From positions 1 to 26,459 of the forward strand of contig CALEPR010000058.1 in the NCBI GenBank assembly GCA_937910665.1: a stretch of DNA of 26,459 nt, written 5' to 3'. The notes under the pieces were generated by a model. That model was given only the letters and a program-made list of their open reading frames with translations. It did no database searches and had not been told where the DNA came from. The position numbers and the translations under genes were made by a program. This document shows, in pieces, positions 7,918-15,192 of the stretch. The DNA is from an uncultured Selenomonadales bacterium (GTDB lineage Bacteria > Bacillota > Negativicutes > Selenomonadales > Selenomonadaceae). Position 1 is the first letter of the stretch. Every line of letters starts with the position of its first letter.

Positions 7918-8433
7918 CTAAATATTTTTTTTCGCCCAAGCCGCCGCTTCAGATTCGGAATTTTTTGCTTCTGCGCCGTGAATTGAAAGACCTGCAGTCA
8001 CTTCGGAATTTGGACAAACTTTTTTAATCTGGCTGATACTTCCACCAAGTCCGCTGCCTTCGTGCGTGGTGAAGGGAATAATTTTTTTGCCGCTGAAGTC
8101 ATAATGTTCCAGAAAAGTAAAAATCGCCATCGGAGGAAGTCCCCACCAACAAGGATAGCCGAGAAAAATTTTGTCATACTGCGAAATGTCAGGCAGATAA
8201 TTTTTTAACTCGGGACGCACCTTTTGTTTCATTTCCTCTTTCGCCTCAGCGATACATTCATTGTAATCAGCCGCATAAGTTTTCACGGTGTCAATTTCAA
8301 AAAGTTCACCGCCGACAGCTTTCTGAATAAATTCCGCAACAATTTCGGTGTTACCTTTTGCAAGATTTTTGATTGAGCCGTTGACATAATTTTGACCTTT
8401 ACGCGAATAGTATGCGATTAAAATTTTCGACAT
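7918..8433 (-). CDS. Flavodoxin-like protein (cytoplasmic)
   Basis: 171 residues from the ATG at 8433, with GGAGGG upstream; a TTG five codons earlier overlaps that site. It is an FMN-binding alpha/beta flavodoxin fold of the larger flavodoxin-like group. The phosphate-loop region is LIAYYSRKGQNYVNG, unusually long with a NGSIKNLAKGNTE insertion before the helix. The 90-loop is YPCWWGLPPM and the closing loop TTHEGSGLGGS. These three segments are typical of quinone- or azo-type flavodoxin-fold reductases rather than classical electron-carrier flavodoxins. Last gene of a three-gene operon with a lipoprotein paralogue and an SDR. Substrate unknown. Confidence 0.88.
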   Translation of the reverse strand: MSKILIAYYSRKGQNYVNGSIKNLAKGNTEIVAEFIQKAVGGELFEIDTVKTYAADYNECIAEAKEEMKQKVRPELKNYLPDISQYDKIFLGYPCWWGLPPMAIFTFLEHYDFSGKKIIPFTTHEGSGLGGSISQIKKVCPNSEVTAGLSIHGAEAKNSESEAAAWAKKNI

Positions 8434-8468
8434 CTTCCATCCCTCCAAAAAAAATTTTTCATGCGAAA

Positions 8469-9149
8469 TTAAAATTTCAAAATCTGCAACCAGTTTTCAA
8501 CTTCAAATTTTGTTTTTTCTCTGTCATTTTGTGCGACGCTGCCTTTAATCGCCAAACCCGGCAGAAGTTTTGCGTTTGTCTTTTCGGAAATAAATTTTTC
8601 AGTTCCGCCTAAACCGCTGCCTTCATGAGTGCAGAAAGGCGCGATAATTTTTCCTGAAAAATTTTCCTGTTCCAGAAAAGTATAAACTGCCATCGGCAAA
8701 TCTCCCCACCAAATAGGATAGCCTAAAAAAATTACGTCGTAGTCCGAAAAATTTTCCACGCGACCGACAATCTCGGGGCGAGCATTTTCTTCGCGCTCAA
8801 TTTTTGCAACTTCGGTACATTCTTGATAATTTTGCGGATAACTTTTTGCAGGTTTAATTTCAAAAACATCTGCGCCGATTTTTTCCGCGATCATCTCGGC
8901 TACAATTTTTGTATTGCCTTCAGAAATATTTCCGACATTATAATTTTCATCTGCGCGGGAAAAATATGCGACCAAAATTTTTTTGCCGTTCGCCGAAAGT
9001 TCGGAAATTTTTTCAGCGTCGGCATTTTTATTTTCTGCGGAAATTTTTTCAGGCGCAACATTTTTATCCTCCGCAGAAATTTTTTCTTCTCCGCAACCTG
9101 CAAAAAAAATTGTCATCAAAGACAACATTAAAATTAAAATTTTTTTCAT
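8469..9149 (-). CDS. Lipoprotein flavodoxin-like protein
   Basis: 226 residues. The N terminus is a lipoprotein signal with lipobox FAGC (Cys19). A linker of imperfect repeats follows (EKISAEDKN/EKISAENKN, about 22-50). The flavodoxin-fold domain (about 58-226) is close to its neighbour: VAYFSRADENYNVG, YPIWWGDLPM and CTHEGSGLGGT are recognisable. The predicted place is the outer face of the membrane, which is unusual for a flavin protein and implies export of the protein with cofactor loading outside or via Tat; no twin arginine is visible. GAGGGAT precedes the ATG. It starts 10 bp after the SDR stop. Confidence 0.88.
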   Translation of the reverse strand: MKKILILMLSLMTIFFAGCGEEKISAEDKNVAPEKISAENKNADAEKISELSANGKKILVAYFSRADENYNVGNISEGNTKIVAEMIAEKIGADVFEIKPAKSYPQNYQECTEVAKIEREENARPEIVGRVENFSDYDVIFLGYPIWWGDLPMAVYTFLEQENFSGKIIAPFCTHEGSGLGGTEKFISEKTNAKLLPGLAIKGSVAQNDREKTKFEVENWLQILKF

Positions 9150-9159
9150 TTCTAATCCC

Positions 9160-9993
9160 TCAATGCGTTTTCTTCAAATACTGCAAGTCGCCGAAAAAGT
9201 ATGACGCAGTTGTTCCTCCATCAATCAAAAAATCTGCGCCGCTGATAAATCTTCCGCGACTTGACATCAAAAATTCAGCTAAATCTCCAACTTCGTCGGG
9301 AGTTCCTGCGCGACCCGCCGGACTTGCCTGCAACATTTTTCTGTAACCTTCGCCGCGCGGTCCTTTGAGTTCGTCAGCCGCCAAAGGCGTGATAATTATT
9401 CCGGGACTAATTGCGTTGATCGTCGCACCGCGTTTTCCCCAGTTCGTCGCCTCGAACATAACTCGCAGACAATTTCCACGCTTTGCATATTGATACGCTT
9501 TCAAAGTGTCGTCAATCGCTTTTATGAAATCGAGTTCCAAAAGTTTTTCTGTCGGAGTCGTCGCGAGCTGAAAATTTTCTTCCTCAGTGAGGGCGTGGAG
9601 TCTGTGTCCGCTCTGCGAAGAAATTATAATTCCCGAACCGCCGTCCGAAATAATTTTTCCAAATTCCTCAAGCAAAACTGCCGTTCCATACAAATCAACT
9701 TTCAAAATTGCGGAAACCGGAGCTTGCGAAGGAGAAACGCCCGCCGCATTGATTAAATTTTTTACTGCGCCAAATTTTTTTGCATGTTCGACCAAATTTA
9801 AAATTGATTCCCGCGAAGAAATATCAACCGCGACTGCCGAAGTTTCAAAACCTGCGTCCGAAAGAATTTTTGCCGCCGCCTCCGCCGCCTCAATTTTTAA
9901 ATCTCCGAGTACGACATGCTTACCCGCGCCGACGCGACGAACTATTGCCTGACCGATTGAACCGCTACCGATTAAAACTGCTACTTCTTTCAT
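9160..9993 (-). CDS. Short-chain dehydrogenase/reductase
   Basis: 277 residues, cytoplasmic, NAD(P)-dependent Rossmann oxidoreductase. Nucleotide-binding motif GSGSIGQ (9-15), NAAG (82-85), active-site serine in SSQSG (125-129) and catalytic Tyr167-x3-Lys171 are present. The SPGIIITPLA and FISGADFLIDGG segments near the end are typical of the family. The residues around the Tyr (AYQYAKRGN) are less canonical than YSASKAA. It heads an operon with two flavodoxin-like genes, which suggests a shared redox function, but the substrate cannot be inferred. A GAGGAGG ribosome-binding site precedes the ATG. Confidence 0.9.
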   Translation of the reverse strand: MKEVAVLIGSGSIGQAIVRRVGAGKHVVLGDLKIEAAEAAAKILSDAGFETSAVAVDISSRESILNLVEHAKKFGAVKNLINAAGVSPSQAPVSAILKVDLYGTAVLLEEFGKIISDGGSGIIISSQSGHRLHALTEEENFQLATTPTEKLLELDFIKAIDDTLKAYQYAKRGNCLRVMFEATNWGKRGATINAISPGIIITPLAADELKGPRGEGYRKMLQASPAGRAGTPDEVGDLAEFLMSSRGRFISGADFLIDGGTTASYFFGDLQYLKKTH

Positions 9994-10020
9994 TTCAAAA
10001 ACCTCCTCAACATTTTCTGT

Positions 10021-10049
10021 ATTTTAAAAGATTTTTCCGCGCAAATCAA
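10021..10049 (-). promoter_or_regulatory. Promoter of the SDR-flavodoxin operon
   Basis: Minus strand: TTGATT (10044-10049), 17 bp, TAAAAT (10021-10026), 27 bp before the SDR ATG. An AT-only palindrome at 10083-10099 lies further upstream and could stop yitT transcripts; that is uncertain. Confidence 0.65.
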
Positions 10050-10107
10050 TTTCAATTTCAGAGGTTCTCAATAAGTTTGTCTAATAAAAAATTTTTATTC
10101 AACAAGA

Positions 10108-10132
10108 CGGTCAGCGATTAGCAATTAAAATT
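10108..10132. repeat. Possible degenerate heptad repeat, copy E
   Basis: TCAGCGA/TTAGCAA/TTAAAAT units just after the yitT stop. They follow the 7-bp spacing of copies A-D but are weak, and no end module is present. Confidence 0.3.
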
Positions 10133-11098
10133 TTAGTGCGATTTATTTTTAAATCTTCCGCCAACAATGTCATGGACAGAATTTATTGTAACAAAAGCGT
10201 GTTCGTCAATCGAAAGAACAATATCTTTAATTTTTGTAACTTCCAATCTGTTGACGACGCAATAAACAATTTCTTTTGCGTCGCCTGTGTACCCTCCTTC
10301 GCCGTGAAGAAGTGTCACTCCGCGAATCACAGTGTTCAAAGTGTCTGTCAGTTCTCGAGGATTATTTGACACAATCATAATTGCGTAAGTTTCATCAAGA
10401 CCTTTCGTCACGACGTCAATCATTTTTGCAATAACAAAGTAAGCGACCAGAGAATACATCGCTTTATCCCAGCCGAAAAGAAGTCCCGCTCCCGACAAGA
10501 TAAATAAATTTATAAACATGACAACTTCGCCGACAGAAAACGGCGAATGTTTGTCCGCAATTATCGCAACAATTTCCGTGCCGTCCAAACTTCCGCCCGC
10601 ACGCATAATAATTCCGACACCAACGCCGTCAATAATTCCACCAAAAATCGCCGCAAGAAATGAATCGTCGGTGACTTTTGGAAATTCCGCAGCAACTTCC
10701 GAGCAAAAACTCAACATAATGACTGCAATAATTGTGGAGACGGCAAAATTTTTTCCGATATGTTTGTAACCGAGATAGAGAAACGGCAAGTTCAAGACAA
10801 CAAGAAAAACTCCGAAAGGTATATCCGAAAAAATAAAATGTCCCATGATCGACAAGCCGACAACTCCACCGTCAATGACGTGATTGGGAATCAAAAAAAG
10901 TTCCAGCCCAATGGAGGCAATCGTCGCGCCGATAAAAAGTTGTATCAGCTGAAAAATTATATTTTTAAATTTTTTTTCTTGCCGAAGTTTGACAACTTTT
11001 TTTCCGACTTCTCCGGCTTGAGAAATTTTTTCTTCAACTTTTTCCGCAATTTCTTTCGCAGGACTTTCAATTTTGTTCTCCGTTTCCAATTTTTTCAT
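10133..11098 (-). CDS. YitT-family membrane protein
   Basis: 321 residues. A long charged cytoplasmic N terminus (about 1-45) precedes five or so membrane helices (about 47-235), including GLELFLIPNHVIDGGVVGLS and GSLDGTEIVAII, characteristic of the YitT/DUF161 fold. A C-terminal soluble DUF2179 domain follows (about 237-315, with GEGGYTGDAKEIVYCVVNR). The family is widespread in Firmicutes; its transport substrate is not established. The start is ambiguous: AAAAGG directly abuts the ATG at 11098, while the TTG three codons later has AAGGAT at a normal distance. It is followed by a different operon; no strong terminator was seen. Confidence 0.88.
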   Translation of the reverse strand: MKKLETENKIESPAKEIAEKVEEKISQAGEVGKKVVKLRQEKKFKNIIFQLIQLFIGATIASIGLELFLIPNHVIDGGVVGLSIMGHFIFSDIPFGVFLVVLNLPFLYLGYKHIGKNFAVSTIIAVIMLSFCSEVAAEFPKVTDDSFLAAIFGGIIDGVGVGIIMRAGGSLDGTEIVAIIADKHSPFSVGEVVMFINLFILSGAGLLFGWDKAMYSLVAYFVIAKMIDVVTKGLDETYAIMIVSNNPRELTDTLNTVIRGVTLLHGEGGYTGDAKEIVYCVVNRLEVTKIKDIVLSIDEHAFVTINSVHDIVGGRFKNKSH

Positions 11099-11131
11099 CC
11101 TTTTTGATTTATAATTTTTGGCGAAGTAAAT

Positions 11132-11632
11132 TTACATTTTTTTCACGGGAACAGGACCGCGCGACAAAGCTATTGCGCCCGTCCTCGCAATTTCAACAAT
11201 CTCATAGTCGCTCAAAACTTCGCAAATAGCATCAATTTTTCCTTGATTGCCGGTGAGTTCGATAACAATATTTTCGCTGGTCACGTCGACAATCTGTGCA
11301 CGAAAAATATCGACAATGCCAACCAAGTCGGCGCGAGTTTCCTTCGTCGCTTTGACTTTAATCATAACAAGTTCGCGCTCAATCGAAGGAGCTTTACTTA
11401 AATTTACAATTTTAATCACGTCGATAAGTTTTCCAAGTTGATTGACAACTTGATCGAGTTCGTTTTCCGATTCGACGCTGACGACAATATTTATCCTTGT
11501 AACGCTCGGTTCTTCCGTGTAACCTGCCGAAATACTTTCAATATTAAAAGCGCGGCGACTGATTAAGCCTGAAACATGAGTTAAAACTCCGGGTTTGTTA
11601 TCAACTAAAACTGCCAACAAATATTTTTTCAT
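11132..11632 (-). CDS. ilvN: Acetolactate synthase small (regulatory) subunit
   Basis: 166 residues from the ATG at 11632, which has GAGGAG upstream; the open frame before it is not conserved. It is the regulatory subunit of acetohydroxyacid synthase, carrying valine feedback control of the first common step of branched-chain amino acid synthesis. The N-terminal ACT domain (about 4-75, NKPGVLTHVSGLISRRAFNI) and the C-terminal ALS small-subunit domain (about 80-160, VDVTSENIVIELTGNQGKI) are full length. Unusually, ilvB is not adjacent. No leader peptide or T-box was recognised upstream. Confidence 0.93.
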   Translation of the reverse strand: MKKYLLAVLVDNKPGVLTHVSGLISRRAFNIESISAGYTEEPSVTRINIVVSVESENELDQVVNQLGKLIDVIKIVNLSKAPSIERELVMIKVKATKETRADLVGIVDIFRAQIVDVTSENIVIELTGNQGKIDAICEVLSDYEIVEIARTGAIALSRGPVPVKKM

Positions 11633-11777
11633 CACAATTCTCCTCACAAAAAAAAAATCTGTTATTAAATTTCTTTTCCGAAAGCTAAAAACCTGCAAAA
11701 AATTTTTTGCCAAAAAAGTTTTTGTGAAATATGAAGAAAATTTTCAAACTGTAATCGGAAAAATTTTCAGGAGAAAC

Positions 11778-11812
11778 AAAAAAAATAATCGACGCATTTT
11801 TCTCGCCGATTG
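11778..11812 (-). terminator. Terminator of the alpha/beta hydrolase gene
   Basis: Minus strand AATCGGCG/CGTCGATT (8-bp stem with one G-U; 11805-11812 with 11788-11795) and then a T-run (A9 at 11779-11787). Confidence 0.82.
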
Positions 11813-11830
11813 AGTTACAAAAAATTTTTT

Positions 11831-12751
11831 TCAAAAAATTGCTTTGTCGTTGTAGTCAACTTTTTTGCTTGGGGTTAAATCTTTCAAGTTCGCGTTGATG
11901 AAAGGATAGACAACTGCAGCCGTCGCTTTGTAATTGTCGATATAAGCTGTATGCCACGCCTTTGGAATGACTGACAGCCTGGAATTTGGAATCATTTGAT
12001 GAGCGGCAAGGACGGTTATCACAGGTGCGTGATCATCTTCGTCTCCGACAACCAAAAGTACAGGACATTTTATATTTTTAAAAAGTTCCTCGCCGACTTC
12101 CATTTTGTGCCAGAAAATTGCAAACTTGTCATAAAATTCTTGCCAGCGTTCCGGCTCCGGCATAATCGAGCGATGATAATCTACAAAAGCCTTGTCAACT
12201 TTTTCCATGTCTGCCACGCTCATTTTGTCACCGAAATATCCTGCGTGCAAAGTTCCTGCGCCAATCGCAACAACTCTTTCAACTCTGTCGGGATACATTT
12301 CGGCAACTTTGTAGGCGGTATATGCGCCGTCGCTGAAACCTAAAATTTGAACAGGTTCATCTTTAACAGTTTCATTCATCACGGCGATAATGTCATTTGC
12401 TTTCTGCTCATAAGTCAGCGGCGAGTGACCAATTTCACTGCGACCATGTCCGCGAGTTGTCACGGCGATGACTTTGTAATTTTTTTTCAGTTCGTCAATG
12501 AAAACTCCCATGTCGTAGGGCGTGGCAACTCCGCCGCCATGCAAAATTACAATCGGTTTTCCTTTGCCGTAAATTTCATAATAAATTTTTGCGTCGTCGG
12601 CTTGAGCGTACTTGCCGACTTTTAAATTGTTGCCGTAGGGAATCGAACTGCCTTTCGCGTCGCCTTGCATAAAATATCTCGCCGCATCCGCCGTAACACT
12701 TCCGAAAAATAAAGTTAGCGCAGTTAATCCGACAATAAAAAATTTTTTCAT
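11831..12751 (-). CDS. Secreted alpha/beta hydrolase
   Basis: 306 residues from the ATG at 12751, chosen because GGAGGAGG precedes it and a signal peptide follows (MKKFFIVGLTALTLFFGSVT, cleavage near ADA). The open frame upstream is made only of the 17-bp repeat array. The protein has the alpha/beta-hydrolase triad: Ser140 in the elbow GFSDG, an Asp in GDEDD (238-240) and His267 in AWHTA. The oxyanion HGGG (71-74) and RGHGRSE (100-106) are also typical. The lid region (about 170-225) is helical. Substrate unknown; ester or lactone hydrolysis outside the cytoplasm is likely. Expressed from its own promoter at 12786-12814. Confidence 0.88.
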   Translation of the reverse strand: MKKFFIVGLTALTLFFGSVTADAARYFMQGDAKGSSIPYGNNLKVGKYAQADDAKIYYEIYGKGKPIVILHGGGVATPYDMGVFIDELKKNYKVIAVTTRGHGRSEIGHSPLTYEQKANDIIAVMNETVKDEPVQILGFSDGAYTAYKVAEMYPDRVERVVAIGAGTLHAGYFGDKMSVADMEKVDKAFVDYHRSIMPEPERWQEFYDKFAIFWHKMEVGEELFKNIKCPVLLVVGDEDDHAPVITVLAAHQMIPNSRLSVIPKAWHTAYIDNYKATAAVVYPFINANLKDLTPSKKVDYNDKAIF

Positions 12752-12785
12752 GAAAAAAATCCTCCTCCAAAAATTTTTTTCTGCC

Positions 12786-12814
12786 ATTATAAACGACAAA
12801 AATTTTTTTGAAAA
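12786..12814 (-). promoter_or_regulatory. Promoter of the alpha/beta hydrolase gene
   Basis: Minus strand: perfect TATAAT (12786-12791), 17-bp spacer, weak -35 TTTTCA (12809-12814). The 17-bp tandem array begins 15 bp upstream of this -35. Confidence 0.65.
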
Positions 12815-12829
12815 GGAGTTACTTTTTTC

Positions 12830-13051
12830 AGCGCAAAATTTTCTTCGACGCAAAATTTTCTTCGACGCAAAATTTTCTTCAGCGCAAAATTTTCTTCGAC
12901 GCAAAATTTTCTTCAGCGCAAAATTTTCTTCAGCGCAAATTTTTTTTCAGCGCAAAATTTTTTTTCAGCGCAAAATTTTCTTCAGCGCAAAATTTTCTTC
13001 AGCGCAAAATTCTTTTCAGCGCAAAATTTTTTTCAGCGCAAAATTTTCCTC
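12830..13051. repeat. Tandem array of 13 x 17-bp units
   Basis: Unit AGCGCAAAATTTTCTTC on the plus strand. Units start at 12830, 12847, 12864, 12881, 12898, 12915, 12932, 12949 (18 bp), 12967, 12984, 13001, 13018 and 13035. Units 2, 3 and 5 begin GACGC instead of AGCGC. Others differ only in the T/C tract. There are no unique spacers, so it is not CRISPR. It fills the gap between the aroF stop and the hydrolase promoter. Because 17 is not a multiple of 3, it produces long but meaningless frames on both strands. Confidence 0.95.
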
Positions 13052-13054
13052 AAC

Positions 13055-14086
13055 TTAAATGGTCAGTGGATTTAAGTTTTCCTCGCGCATAAATTTTGAA
13101 AGTTTTTTCACGCCGTCCATGAGTTCAAGATAATTTTCTGCAGTCAGAGATTGCGAGCCGTCCGAAAGTGCCTTTGCAGGATTCGGATGAACTTCCATCA
13201 TTAAACCGTCCGCGCCGCAGGCAATCGCAGCAAATGCCATCGGTTTAATCATTCTCCATTTTCCTGTGCCGTGACTTGGATCAACAATTATCGGCAAATG
13301 CGAAAGATGTTTCACCGCCGCGACCGCCGACAAGTCCAAAGTATTTCTGGTGTAAGTTTCATAAGTTCTGATCCCGCGCTCGCACAAAATTACGTCGGGA
13401 TTTCCCTCATTCATAATATATTCAGCCGCGTTCAGCCATTCATCAATCGTCGCCGCAAGTCCGCGTTTGAGCATCACAGGTTTTCCACACTTGCCGACTT
13501 CTTTCAGCAGACCAAAATTTTGCATATTCCTCGCGCCGATCTGCAAAATGTCTGAGTACTCTGCAACAGGTTCGATCCCTTCGACAGTCGTAACTTCAGT
13601 AATAATTTTTAAACCTGTTTTCTCTCTTGCCTCCGCAAGATATTTTAGTCCTTCGACTTCCAGACCTTGAAAAGAATATGGCGAAGTGCGAGGCTTGTAA
13701 GCTCCTCCTCGCAAAAATTGTGCGCCGCCTTTCTTGACAATTTCAGCCGCCGCTAAAACTTGTTCAAGGGATTCGACCGCACAAGGTCCGGCCATTATGA
13801 CAGGTTCGTCGCCGCCAATTTTTACGCCGGCAACATTTATCACTGTCGATTGAGGATGAAACTCGCGACTTGCAAGTTTGTAACTTTTTGAAATTGAAAC
13901 GCTGTGATCAACTCCGGGTAGAGCGTCGATGGCAACGGTAACCATTTTAGTTTTGTCGCCGATAACGCCGACAATTTTTTGTTGCGCTCCTTCCATAATT
14001 TTTGCTTCAAGTCCTGCGTTTTCAATCGCCTGAATAACGCCATTGATATTTTCTAGCGTCGCTTCAGGATTCATAATGATAACCAT
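13055..14086 (-). CDS. aroF: 3-deoxy-7-phosphoheptulonate synthase (type Ibeta DAHP synthase)
   Basis: 343 residues from the ATG at 14086 (AAGGAG at 10-nt spacing). It condenses phosphoenolpyruvate and erythrose-4-phosphate in the first shikimate-pathway step. The N-terminal ferredoxin-like regulatory domain (about 1-70) is that of the Thermotoga/Firmicutes type. The barrel follows, with GGDEPVIMAGPCAVES, FLRGGAYKPRTSPYSFQG, GARNMQNF, KPVMLKRG and DPSHGTGK, all hallmark active-site segments. Other shikimate genes are absent from this window. The stop codon is 4 bp from the 17-bp array, which is thus the 3' end of this transcript. Confidence 0.95.
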   Translation of the reverse strand: MVIIMNPEATLENINGVIQAIENAGLEAKIMEGAQQKIVGVIGDKTKMVTVAIDALPGVDHSVSISKSYKLASREFHPQSTVINVAGVKIGGDEPVIMAGPCAVESLEQVLAAAEIVKKGGAQFLRGGAYKPRTSPYSFQGLEVEGLKYLAEAREKTGLKIITEVTTVEGIEPVAEYSDILQIGARNMQNFGLLKEVGKCGKPVMLKRGLAATIDEWLNAAEYIMNEGNPDVILCERGIRTYETYTRNTLDLSAVAAVKHLSHLPIIVDPSHGTGKWRMIKPMAFAAIACGADGLMMEVHPNPAKALSDGSQSLTAENYLELMDGVKKLSKFMREENLNPLTI

Positions 14087-14147
14087 AAAAAAATTACTCC
14101 TTCCGATGATGTAAAAAAAAATTTCTTGCAGATATTTCAACTTTAAT

Positions 14148-14375
14148 TTATTTAATCCTGCTAATAGACAAATTCATGAACCGGTAAATGAAATCGAAAC
14201 GCTCAACAAAATTTTTTTCATCGACAAAAATCAAGCGATGCATTTCTGTTTTGAGATTTTCGAGCAAAAAATCTTCGGCAAACTTTTTTTGAGTGTTCAT
14301 GTCGCGAATATCAAAAGATTGAAAGTCAGAGTAAAAAAATTTAGCGCGGTTTTCTGTTGAAAGGAAATCCGTCAT
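14148..14375 (-). CDS. Small hypothetical protein upstream of aroF
   Basis: 75 residues, ATG at 14375, 61 bp before the aroF start on the same strand. A weak GGCGAG lies 9 nt ahead. The sequence is rich in Phe, Asp, Glu and Arg, has no membrane segment and matches nothing I recognise. It could be a leader or regulatory gene co-transcribed with aroF, a remnant, or a chance frame. Confidence 0.4.
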   Translation of the reverse strand: MTDFLSTENRAKFFYSDFQSFDIRDMNTQKKFAEDFLLENLKTEMHRLIFVDEKNFVERFDFIYRFMNLSISRIK

Positions 14376-14500
14376 CTTGACATACTCGCCACGCTAAAGA
14401 AATTTAAATCTTATTCGATCTCCTGCATAAGTCGAAACCGAAAATATTCTGCAATATCAAACTGAAAAAGATTTGAAAAAAATTCGGCTTACATTTCCAC

Positions 14501-14534
14501 AACTAAAGTCAGCGGCTTTTCATCGCTTTTAGTT
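14501..14534. other. Stable hairpin downstream of the Nudix gene
   Basis: AACTAAA (14501-14507) pairs with TTTAGTT (14528-14534), and AGCG (14511-14514) with CGCT (14524-14527), leaving a 3-nt bulge. A T7 run follows only on the plus strand, after A6. On the minus strand, where the neighbouring genes lie, it is not a classical terminator and may be a processing or leader structure of the transcript entering aroF. Confidence 0.45.
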
Positions 14535-14554
14535 AAAAAATTTTTTTCTACAGA

Positions 14555-15178
14555 CTAATCAAAAACAGTTTCCCAGACTTCGGCGCGATGAGCTTTAAAG
14601 CAAAGTTTAATTTGTTCGGCAGTAGTTTTTTCGCTCGCCAAATTAGTCGGCAAATCATCTTCGGCAAAAAATTTTGACTCGACAGTTTCAATATTTTTTT
14701 GAAATTCTCCGCCGAGCGAAGTACAGAGAAAAAACATTTTCGCCACGCCAAAAGCGTAAGTGTCGGAGTTGCGTTTATTTCTATCGTGAACCGCAACAAG
14801 TTTGTCGACAGAAACTTTCAAGCCGGCTTCTTCCAAAACTTCCTTGACAGTATTTTCAGCCGGAGATTGATTTAACTCGCACCAACCGCCGGGCAAAGTC
14901 CAACGTCCGTCACTTTCGCGGACAAGTAAAATTTTTTCGCCGCTAAAAATTGCGCCGCGAGTATCGATTTTCGGCGTTTGATAACCTTCGTCGCCGCAAA
15001 ATAAATCTTTGACTTTCTCAATCGGCAAATCAGTTTTCAAAGCCAACATCTCCGCCGAAATATTTCTGATTCTTTGAAAGCGTTCAATGTCAAATTTATC
15101 TTTGCTGTAAAAAAGTCCGGCTTGAGCCAAACTTTGAAGTTCGACAGCCCAAGCAACAATTTTATCTTTATGTTCCAT
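14555..15178 (-). CDS. Nudix hydrolase with N-terminal helical domain
   Basis: 207 residues. The N-terminal helical domain (about 1-65, with AWAVELQSLAQAGLFYSKDKF) is the one often found before a Nudix fold in Firmicutes ADP-ribose or nucleoside-diphosphate-sugar pyrophosphatases. The Nudix box is at 98-120: G98, x5, then Gln104 where Glu is usual, x7, Lys112-Glu113-Val-Leu-Glu116-Glu117-Ala-Gly119. The metal-binding Glu116/Glu117 are kept, so hydrolase activity remains plausible. The start is well supported by family similarity although no clear Shine-Dalgarno is visible; it lies 14 bp after the galT stop, so coupled translation is likely. The galT context suggests action on sugar nucleotides. 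Confidence 0.85.
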   Translation of the reverse strand: MEHKDKIVAWAVELQSLAQAGLFYSKDKFDIERFQRIRNISAEMLALKTDLPIEKVKDLFCGDEGYQTPKIDTRGAIFSGEKILLVRESDGRWTLPGGWCELNQSPAENTVKEVLEEAGLKVSVDKLVAVHDRNKRNSDTYAFGVAKMFFLCTSLGGEFQKNIETVESKFFAEDDLPTNLASEKTTAEQIKLCFKAHRAEVWETVFD

Positions 15179-15192
15179 TTTAAATTTTAAAA

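Noticed and set aside
11695..11710. Operator upstream of ilvN (perfect A6T6 palindrome)
   Set aside because: A-run/T-run palindromes are too common in this sequence to count as a specific site.
12830..13051. CRISPR array
   Set aside because: Units are contiguous 17-bp copies with no spacers, and no cas genes are present.
12750..13092. Plus-strand frames of about 94 and 102 codons and an N-terminal extension of the hydrolase, all rich in KIF/KFS/AQN repeats
   Set aside because: They are translations of the 17-bp array; there is no ribosome-binding site for them, and several frames are open at once because of the repeat.
14376..14554. T-box or tryptophan-type attenuator before aroF
   Set aside because: No T-box motif, no specifier loop, and no aromatic-rich leader peptide could be made out.
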